The notes under the pieces are model-generated. The model had not been told where the DNA came from, ran no database searches, and saw only the letters and a list, made by a program, of their open reading frames with translations. From DATIVK01 sp035465955 (GTDB taxonomy: Bacteria; Myxococcota; Myxococcia; Myxococcales; Anaeromyxobacteraceae): a stretch of DNA of 5,685 nucleotides. This document shows positions 1-5,685 of the stretch, piece after piece. The stretch lies in the NCBI GenBank assembly GCA_035465955.1, contig DATIVK010000214.1, positions 1-5,685 on the forward strand. The letters run 5' to 3'. The translations under genes were made by a program, and so were the position numbers. The stretch's first letter is position 1. Every line of letters starts with the position of its first letter.

Positions 1-576
1 AGGCGTCGCGACGGGCGCCGGCGCCGCGCCCTCCGCGCGAAGCTGCCCGATGGCGGCGCGCGCGCGCTCGCCGAGCGCCGGCTCGGCCTTCCGAGCGTCG
101 GCGGCCTCCGCCACCGCCTGGTACTCCCGCAGCGCCGGCTCCCGCTCGCCCAGCGCCCGCAGCACGTCGGCGAGCCGGAGCCGCGCGTCGGCGTCGTCCG
201 GCTTGAGCCCCAGGTACCGCCGGAAGGCGTCGCGGGCCCTGGCCAGCTCACCGGCGCGCCGCGAGGAGAGCGCGAGGTTGAACCAGTTGTTGGCGTAGGT
301 GGCGTCGACGTCGACGGCGTGCTGGAACGCGTCGGCCGCCTCGCGGAAGCTCTTCGCGCCGAAGTAGAGCTTGCCGATCTCCTCCCACGCCTCGACGTAG
401 TCCGGCGAGGCCTGGAGGGCCTCGCGGTAGGCCGCGAGCGCGCCGGTGTTGTCGCCGGCGTCCCGCCGGGCGTCGCCCTGCGCCTTCCGCGTCGAGGCTT
501 CGGGCGAGGGGGCGGCGGCGAGGGCCGGCGTGGCCGCGACCAGGAGGGCGAGGGCGAGTGCGCGCATGGGGGGCAT
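1..576 (-). CDS. Exported tetratricopeptide-repeat (TPR) protein, C-terminus cut off by the window edge
   Basis: This frame is open from an ATG at 576-574 to the left edge without a stop (192 codons), so the gene is partial. The N-terminus reads MPPMRALALALLVAATPALA, a short basic start, a hydrophobic core and an Ala-X-Ala-type end, so it looks like a Sec signal peptide with cleavage near residues 20-22. Four TPR units of exactly 34 residues follow, at about 29-62, 63-96, 97-130 and 131-164. They carry the usual pattern of small residues, aromatic/Ala positions and a Pro-Asp near the unit ends (ASPDY, LKPDD). An Ala/Pro-rich stretch follows. TPRs form helical scaffolds that bind other proteins; here the site would be the periplasm, and no partner can be named. 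A second in-frame ATG at 567-565 fits the signal peptide equally well, and neither start has a clear Shine-Dalgarno sequence. The gene lies 79 bp downstream of purA on the same strand and may be read through from it. Whether other domains follow is unknown. Confidence 0.88.
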   Translation of the reverse strand, partial: MPPMRALALALLVAATPALAAAPSPEASTRKAQGDARRDAGDNTGALAAYREALQASPDYVEAWEEIGKLYFGAKSFREAADAFQHAVDVDATYANNWFNLALSSRRAGELARARDAFRRYLGLKPDDADARLRLADVLRALGEREPALREYQAVAEAADARKAEPALGERARAAIGQLRAEGAAPAPVATP

Positions 577-655
577 GATACGACAGCGCCGCGGTCGCAC
601 GCTCCCGTGAAAGCGGGACGCGGCGCCGCGGCGCGCAGGGCTCCAGGGGGAGGCG

Positions 656-1951
<1,296 letters not shown>

Positions 1952-1970
1952 TCGTCTCTCCCGAAAACAG

Positions 1971-2023
1971 GCCCTGCCAACGGCCGACGGAATCGTCGGC
2001 TGGCAGGGCGAAGGGCCGACGAT
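1971..2023 (-). promoter_or_regulatory. Terminator-like hairpin with a competing alternative hairpin in the hisZ-purA gap (candidate attenuator)
   Basis: On the minus strand, GCCCTGCCA (2009-2001) pairs perfectly with TGGCAGGGC (1979-1971). Inside it GCCGACG (2000-1994) pairs with CGTCGGC (1989-1983) around an ATTC loop, with a 3-nt bulge (1982-1980). This gives a stem of 9+7 bp followed by CTGTTTTC, so it resembles an intrinsic terminator with a short T run. Further upstream, ATCGTCGGC (2023-2015) is perfectly complementary over 9 bp to GCCGACGAT (2000-1992). That is the same segment that forms the inner terminator arm, so the two folds exclude each other. The element ends about 10 nt before the purA Shine-Dalgarno sequence. 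It could be a simple leaky terminator after hisZ, or a terminator/antiterminator switch controlling purA. The pairings are read directly from the sequence; the regulatory role is inferred, and no ligand aptamer or leader peptide was recognised. Confidence 0.6.
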
Positions 2024-2044
2024 AGCAATGCGGGGAAGGTTTCG

Positions 2045-3079
2045 CTAGCGGCGTCGCGGGCGCGCGGCCGGCCGCTGCGGCGCGCGGCCGCGGCCGGCCT
2101 TCCCGGCCTTCTCCAGCGCCTGCGTGGCGAACTCGAGGTCCACCGCGAAGCCGATGGCCGGTCCCGGCCGCCCGAAGCGGGCGAGCAGCGCGTCGTAGCG
2201 CCCACCGGCCGCGACGGCGCTCCCCGCCCCTGCCGCGTGCCCGACGAAGGTGACGCCGGTGTAGTAGCCGAGGCCGCGGACCTCACCGAGATCCACCGCG
2301 ACCTCCTCGACCCCCTTCCGGCGGGCCCGCTTCATCGCGGCCTCGACCTCGCCGAGCGCGGCAGCGGCCGCGGGGATCCCCTTCGCGAGCCCACGGGCCC
2401 GGGCGAGCGCGCCGTCCCCGTAGAGGGTCGCGAGCGCCGGCAGGGCCTTGCGGGCCGCGCCGTCCCCCTTCCCCCTCGCCGCCAGCCGCGCGAGCGTCCC
2501 CTCGTCCTTCCGGTCGAGCGCGTCGAGCGCCTCGTCCCGATCGGCCGGGCGCACCTTCGCGGCGTCGAGCACCGCGGGGGCGAAGCCGGCGTGACCGATC
2601 TCCACGACCGCGTCCTGCAGCCCGACCTTCTCGAGCGCGCGGGCGAAGAGGACGAGGATCTCCGCGTCGGCGGCGGCACCCCCGGCCCCGAGCAGCTCGA
2701 CGCCGGCCTGGTAGACCTCGCGCGGCCGGCCCGCGCGCTCCTCGCGGGCCCGCAACACCGGCCCGTCGTAGCAGAGCCGGGCCGGCGACGGCAGCGCGTC
2801 CGGCCGGGCCGCGTAGAGCCGCGCGATCTGCGGCGTGATGTCGGGGCGGATGGCGACCGCCTCGCCCGAGCCCGGCTCGACGAACTTCATCACGTCCGCC
2901 ATGGCGGCGTGCGAGAGGCCGCGCTCGACCACGTCGAGCCGCTCGAGGGTCGGCAGGAAGACGCGCCGGTAGCCGAGCGCGGAGAAGACCTGCTGGAGCC
3001 GCGCCGAGAGATCGGCGAGGTGCGCCGAGTGATCGGGCGTCAGGTCGCGGAGGCCGGAGGGGAGCGAGAGATCGAGCAT
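2045..3079 (-). CDS. hisZ: ATP phosphoribosyltransferase regulatory subunit (HisRS-like)
   Basis: HisZ is a catalytically inactive paralogue of histidyl-tRNA synthetase. It forms a complex with short-form HisG, activating it and conferring histidine feedback control on the first step of histidine synthesis (ATP + PRPP). The 344 residues cover the class II synthetase core only. RPDITPQIAR (78-87) replaces the RPE-T motif of true HisRS. LCYDGPVLRAREERAGRPRE (102-121) is the motif 2 region, followed by YQAGVELLG (123-131). EVRGLGYYTGVTF (266-278) and AGGRYDALL (291-299) are the HisA-like and motif 3-proximal segments. The anticodon-binding domain of HisS is absent; the protein ends instead in an Arg/Pro/Ala-rich tail (about 324-344). 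The ATG at 3079-3077 has no evident Shine-Dalgarno sequence, but the conserved LPSGLRDL opening follows it directly, so this start is likely right. hisG is not in the window. A divergent truncated HisS is the alternative, judged less likely. Confidence 0.92.
   Translation of the reverse strand: MLDLSLPSGLRDLTPDHSAHLADLSARLQQVFSALGYRRVFLPTLERLDVVERGLSHAAMADVMKFVEPGSGEAVAIRPDITPQIARLYAARPDALPSPARLCYDGPVLRAREERAGRPREVYQAGVELLGAGGAAADAEILVLFARALEKVGLQDAVVEIGHAGFAPAVLDAAKVRPADRDEALDALDRKDEGTLARLAARGKGDGAARKALPALATLYGDGALARARGLAKGIPAAAAALGEVEAAMKRARRKGVEEVAVDLGEVRGLGYYTGVTFVGHAAGAGSAVAAGGRYDALLARFGRPGPAIGFAVDLEFATQALEKAGKAGRGRAPQRPAARPRRR
2061..2099. repeat. GC-only inverted and direct repeats at the 3' end of hisZ
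   Basis: GGCCGGCCGC (2066-2075) and GCGGCCGGCC (2090-2099) form a perfect 10-bp inverted repeat with a 14-nt spacer. CGCGCGGCCG occurs twice, at 2061-2070 and 2081-2090, a 20-bp direct spacing. The block encodes the Arg/Pro/Ala tail of HisZ, so its composition may only reflect low-complexity coding. In RNA it would fold strongly just before the hisZ stop codon. Confidence 0.5.
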
Positions 3080-3093
3080 GACGAAGCGCGCAC

Positions 3094-3099
3094 TCTATA
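3094..3099 (-). promoter_or_regulatory. Candidate -10 element for hisZ (TATAGA)
   Basis: On the minus strand TATAGA lies 14 nt upstream of the hisZ ATG in otherwise GC-rich DNA and matches TATAAT at four of six positions. No convincing -35 hexamer is found 16-18 bp upstream. If real, transcription would begin only a few bases before the ATG, giving a nearly leaderless mRNA, which fits the lack of a Shine-Dalgarno sequence. Copies of GAAGCGCGC lie on both sides of it. Confidence 0.3.
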
Positions 3100-3238
3100 C
3101 GGAAGCGCGCCGGTCCGGAACAGCCGCCGCGAGGTGCCGCCAAGGCGTTGCCGCGCCCGGCGGACGGGGCCCCCGCCGACGCCCTTCGTCCGCCCCCGTC
3201 CCTCGCCGAAAGTCCTCCGCGGCCCCGTCACCCTCAGT

Positions 3239-3244
3239 TATAGT
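3239..3244 (+). promoter_or_regulatory. Candidate -10 element for the surface-protein gene (TATAGT)
   Basis: TATAGT matches TATAAT at five of six positions and lies 34 nt upstream of the chosen ATG at 3279, a normal distance for a short 5' leader. It sits in a small AT-richer island (CAGTTATAGTGTG). The 17-bp-spaced hexamer upstream (TCCGCG) does not resemble TTGACA, so either the promoter depends on an activator or another sigma factor, or the match is chance. Confidence 0.33.
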
Positions 3245-3278
3245 GTGCGACCTTTCTTCCGCGCCCTGGGGGGGGCAA

Positions 3279-5651
3279 ATGCGCCTGAAGGTCCTCGCCG
3301 TCGTCACCGTCCTCGCCGCCGCCACCGCGGCGCGCGCGACCGTCCTGCCGTCCAGCATCTCGACCCACACCAGCTACGGCCCCGCCGGGAACCCGTACGT
3401 GGTGAGCGCCGACGTGACCGTCGCGCCGGGCGTGCTCCTCGCCTTCCAGGCGGGGTGCGTCGTCCGGTTCGACGCCGGGAAGAAGCTGATCGTCGCCGGC
3501 ACCCTGTTCGCGTACGGCACCTCCACCTCCTCCACGAGCACCTCCGTCACCTTCCAGTCGAGCAGCGCCACGCCGGCGGCGGGCGCGTGGGGAGGCCTCC
3601 AGACCGTGGGCGCGGGCGGCGCGACCCTCACCGGGGCCGTGGTCGAGCACGCCGTCTTCGGCCTCGACGTGGCCGGCACGGGCGCGGTGGACGTCACCGA
3701 CTCCACGTTCCGCACGAACGTCGACGGCATCATGATCCGGGCGGGCAGCCCCGTGATCACCCGCACCACCTTCGCCGGGAACGGCACGTACGGGCTCGAG
3801 GTCGCGCCGGCGTCGTCCGGGACGCTCTACGTGACGATCCAGGGCTCCGTCTTCGACGGCAACCCGGCGGGCCTGGTGGCCCACGCCCTCACCGGCGCGG
3901 TCAACGCGACGGTCACCGGGAGCACCTTCGTCCGCCAGGGCGGAGACGCGATCCTCGCCTACTCGGGGTCGACGGCGGAGGCGCGCGTCGCCCTCGTCGA
4001 CTCGATCGTCGCGAACAACTACCAGGGGATCGAGACGGGCCAGGACCCCGCCGTGGTGACCGTCCAGTACTCCGACGTCTGGAACAGCACGGGCGGCTTC
4101 GACTACGTCGACGGCGGGACCCTCCCCTCCATCTTCAAGACCGCGACCCTCTCCGAGAACCCGCTCTTCGCGAGCGAGACCGACCTGCACCTCACCCACC
4201 GGTCGCCGTGCCGGTTCGCGGGGAAGACCGGCGGGTCTCTCGGCGCGCTGCCGTGGGCCGGAGCGACGACGCCGGGCCTGTACGGCACCTGGTGGGACCA
4301 GGACCTTGCGCTCGCGGCGGGCACTCACCCGATCGACGGCGACGTGACGATCCCGCCCGGCCGGACGATGACGATCGCGCCCGGCGCGACCCTCCTGATG
4401 GGCGGTTCCGGCGGCGTCTCCGACGTCATGCGCGGCGGCGCCGACCGCTACCGCGTCGAGCTGCGGATCGGCGGCACGCTCCGCGCGAACGGGAGCACGG
4501 CCAGCCCCGTCTCGATCCTTGGCACCGACAACGGCGGGATCACGTTCCTGCCGTCGTCGACGGGCATCCAGCTGACCCACTTCGCGGTGAGCTCCGCCTC
4601 GACGGCCATCGACTTCCGCTCCACCGCGACGAGCCCCCTGGCCGTCGTCCAGGACGGCCGCATCGAGTACGGGACCACCGGCGTCCGCGCGTCCGGCGGC
4701 GCGGTGCTCGCGCTCGACTCCGTCGAGATCCGCCACGCCAGCGGCGCCGCGGCGGTGGTCGACGACGCCTCCCTCAGCCTCGTGAACGGCGTCGTCGCCG
4801 AGAACGCCAATGGCCTCCTCGCGACCAACACCGACGGCAACACGCTGCTCCGCGCGTGGCACACCACGATCCACGGGAACGCGGGCACCGGGCTCGGCGC
4901 CACGCTGACGGCGGCCGGCTCGCTCAACCTGTCGGCCGAGCGCTGCATCATCACCGGCAACGGGACCGGCGTCAGCGCGACCCCCGGAGCCGTCGGCTCG
5001 ATCACGGTGACCGACGTCTGGGGGAACGGGCGGGACTTCTCCGGCATCGCCGCCGCAGGCGCCGGCGTCATCTCCGCGGATCCGCTCTACGTCGCGGCGC
5101 CGGCCAACCTCAGGATCCGCGCGGCGAGCCCCTGCGTGGACTCCCCGGCCACCACCGTCAGGGCGACGAGGGACTTCGACGGGGTCGCGCGCCCCCAGGG
5201 GGCGGGCTACGAGCACGGCGCCTTCGAGGTGGTGCCCGTCTGCGGTGACGGCGTCGTGAACGTGACCGGGGAACAGTGCGACGACGGGAACGCCGTCGAC
5301 ACCGACGGCTGCCTCTCCACGTGTGTCCTCGCACGCTGCGGCGACGGCCTCGTCCAGGCCGGCGTCGAGGCCTGCGACGACGGCAACGCCGTCGACACCG
5401 ACGGCTGCCTCTCCACCTGCGCCCTCGCCTCCTGCGGCGACGGCTTCGTCCGGGCCGGCGTCGAGGCCTGCGACGACGCCAACGCCGTCGGCGGGGATGG
5501 GTGCGACGCCTCCTGCCAGGTCGAGCGCGATCCGGCCGGCAGCACGGGTGGAGGCTGCGGCTGCGGCGCCGCCGGCGGTGCGGCGGCGCTCCCCTGGGTG
5601 ATCGTGGCGCTCCTGGGGCTCCCGGCGCGCCTGCGGCGCCGCGCGGCGTAG
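3279..5651 (+). CDS. Secreted right-handed parallel beta-helix surface protein with Cys-rich repeats and a MYXO-CTERM-like tail
   Basis: The 790-residue product starts with a Sec signal peptide (residues 1-20, MRLKVLAVVTVLAAATAARA, cleaved after A-R-A). The body, about 35-650, is Gly/Thr/Val/Asn-rich with many short beta-helix rungs such as STFRTNVDG (142-150), TTFAGNGTYG (163-172) and SVFDGNPAG (190-198). It resembles pectate-lyase-like right-handed beta-helix proteins. It has two related halves: DVTVAPG (45-51) to ENPLFASETDLHLTHRSPC (293-311), and DVTIPPG (355-361) to ADPLYVAAPANLRIRAASPC (600-619). Three 32-residue disulfide-type repeats occupy 655-750. A GGGCGC motif at 757-762, a hydrophobic segment and RLRRR end the protein. 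No catalytic residues could be assigned, so adhesion, polysaccharide binding or lyase activity are all possible. I chose the ATG at 3279 rather than 3078 because it begins the signal peptide and has a G-rich stretch just upstream. It is transcribed divergently from hisZ and appears to be monocistronic here. Confidence 0.93.
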   Translation: MRLKVLAVVTVLAAATAARATVLPSSISTHTSYGPAGNPYVVSADVTVAPGVLLAFQAGCVVRFDAGKKLIVAGTLFAYGTSTSSTSTSVTFQSSSATPAAGAWGGLQTVGAGGATLTGAVVEHAVFGLDVAGTGAVDVTDSTFRTNVDGIMIRAGSPVITRTTFAGNGTYGLEVAPASSGTLYVTIQGSVFDGNPAGLVAHALTGAVNATVTGSTFVRQGGDAILAYSGSTAEARVALVDSIVANNYQGIETGQDPAVVTVQYSDVWNSTGGFDYVDGGTLPSIFKTATLSENPLFASETDLHLTHRSPCRFAGKTGGSLGALPWAGATTPGLYGTWWDQDLALAAGTHPIDGDVTIPPGRTMTIAPGATLLMGGSGGVSDVMRGGADRYRVELRIGGTLRANGSTASPVSILGTDNGGITFLPSSTGIQLTHFAVSSASTAIDFRSTATSPLAVVQDGRIEYGTTGVRASGGAVLALDSVEIRHASGAAAVVDDASLSLVNGVVAENANGLLATNTDGNTLLRAWHTTIHGNAGTGLGATLTAAGSLNLSAERCIITGNGTGVSATPGAVGSITVTDVWGNGRDFSGIAAAGAGVISADPLYVAAPANLRIRAASPCVDSPATTVRATRDFDGVARPQGAGYEHGAFEVVPVCGDGVVNVTGEQCDDGNAVDTDGCLSTCVLARCGDGLVQAGVEACDDGNAVDTDGCLSTCALASCGDGFVRAGVEACDDANAVGGDGCDASCQVERDPAGSTGGGCGCGAAGGAAALPWVIVALLGLPARLRRRAA
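5241..5528 (+). repeat. Three tandem 96-bp units encoding CGDG...CDDGN cysteine-rich repeats
   Basis: The units start at 5241, 5337 and 5433, with an exact 96-bp (32-residue) period and no indels. Each encodes a CGDG opening, CDDGN (CDDAN in unit 3), a DGC and a final C, matching the Myxococcus cysteine-rich repeat / DUF4215 pattern with four cysteines per unit. Units 1 and 2 share 32 identical bases (5289-5320 and 5385-5416). Units 2 and 3 share 26 identical bases in a different part (5357-5382 and 5453-5478). Such repeats form small disulfide-bonded extracellular modules, often close to a C-terminal anchor, as here. Confidence 0.9.
5547..5648 (+). other. MYXO-CTERM-like C-terminal sorting signal (residues 757-790)
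   Basis: The last 34 residues have three parts: GGGCGCG with cysteines 760 and 762; a hydrophobic stretch AALPWVIVALLGLPA; and a basic end RLRRRAA. This is the tripartite plan of the MYXO-CTERM signal, in which a Gly/Cys motif precedes a membrane segment and an Arg cluster, and which is processed by a dedicated intramembrane protease (myxosortase). It implies surface or outer-membrane anchoring rather than free secretion. The membrane span is short and contains two prolines. A plain C-terminal membrane anchor is the alternative. Confidence 0.72.
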
Positions 5652-5685
5652 CCGCCCTCGGCGATCGCGTCCGCGCGACCGGCTG

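Larger units (their letters stand above)
3080..3278. other. Divergent intergenic region between hisZ and the surface-protein gene
   Basis: These 199 bp separate two divergent starts and must carry the promoter of the plus-strand gene; they probably also carry that of hisZ. The plus frame is open all the way back to an ATG at 3078, but the translation from there is Arg/Ala/Pro-rich with no signal peptide or recognisable motif, so I treat it as non-coding. Visible elements are two -10-like hexamers, one per strand, listed separately. There is also a 9-bp direct repeat, GAAGCGCGC, at 3083-3091 and 3102-3110. No operator of a known regulator was recognised. Confidence 0.6.

Noticed and set aside
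603..634. Short hairpins in the purA-TPR gap: TCCCG(603-607)/CGGGA(614-618) and the palindrome GCGCCGCGGCGC (623-634)
   Set aside because: The first stem is only 5 bp and neither has a T run on either strand, so a terminator cannot be supported; such palindromes are common at this GC content.
2045..3079. Reading this gene as histidyl-tRNA synthetase (hisS)
   Set aside because: It has no C-terminal anticodon-binding domain, has RPD-T in place of RPE-T, and is about 80 residues too short; it also adjoins purA, as hisZ does in other bacteria.
3078..3278. A 67-residue N-terminal extension of the surface protein from the ATG at 3078
   Set aside because: The extension is Arg/Pro/Ala-rich and would bury a good signal peptide that starts at 3279. 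It also overlaps the hisZ start and leaves no room for promoters.
3234..5216. A minus-strand open frame of 660 codons opposite the surface-protein gene
   Set aside because: Its translation is Arg/Asp/Gly-rich with no motif or signal, and it lies entirely opposite a gene with clear domain structure; it is a GC-driven shadow.
5661..5668. GCGATCGC palindrome after the surface-protein gene, identical to the cyanobacterial HIP1 sequence
   Set aside because: I noticed only this copy, and the gene content does not suggest cyanobacteria; a chance palindrome is the simplest reading.

Overview
The window is very GC-rich bacterial DNA, with almost every third codon position G or C. It holds three minus-strand genes in a row (hisZ, then purA, then an edge-truncated TPR protein) and one divergent plus-strand gene for a large secreted surface protein. 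The surface protein carries three disulfide-rich repeats of the CGDG...CDDGN...DGC...C type and ends in a GGGCGC / short hydrophobic segment / RLRRR tail that resembles the MYXO-CTERM sorting signal. Both features are common in Myxococcota and other former 'Deltaproteobacteria' and rare elsewhere. I infer an organism from that part of the tree, possibly an uncultured one; nothing in the window fixes the genus.

Layout. Positions 1-576 (minus) hold the N-terminal 192 residues of an exported TPR protein that runs off the left edge. A 79-bp gap separates it from purA (656-1951, minus), a complete adenylosuccinate synthetase. A 93-bp gap (1952-2044) lies between hisZ and purA. It contains a strong hairpin followed by TTTT, plus a third sequence copy that could form a competing hairpin, which is the geometry of a transcription attenuator. 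hisZ (2045-3079, minus) encodes a HisRS-like protein without an anticodon-binding domain, the regulatory subunit of ATP phosphoribosyltransferase. A 199-bp divergent intergenic region (3080-3278) follows, then the parallel beta-helix surface protein (3279-5651, plus). The last 34 bases hold nothing I can identify.

How the genes fit together. HisZ with HisG catalyses the first step of histidine synthesis, using ATP and PRPP. Later in that pathway AICAR is released and returns to IMP, the substrate of PurA on the way to AMP. The hisZ-purA pair therefore joins two pathways through the adenylate pool, and the possible attenuator between them would let purA be set separately from hisZ. The TPR gene may be co-transcribed but has no visible link to either pathway. 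The divergent surface protein looks like an independent unit. There is no mobile element, CRISPR array or RNA gene that I can see.
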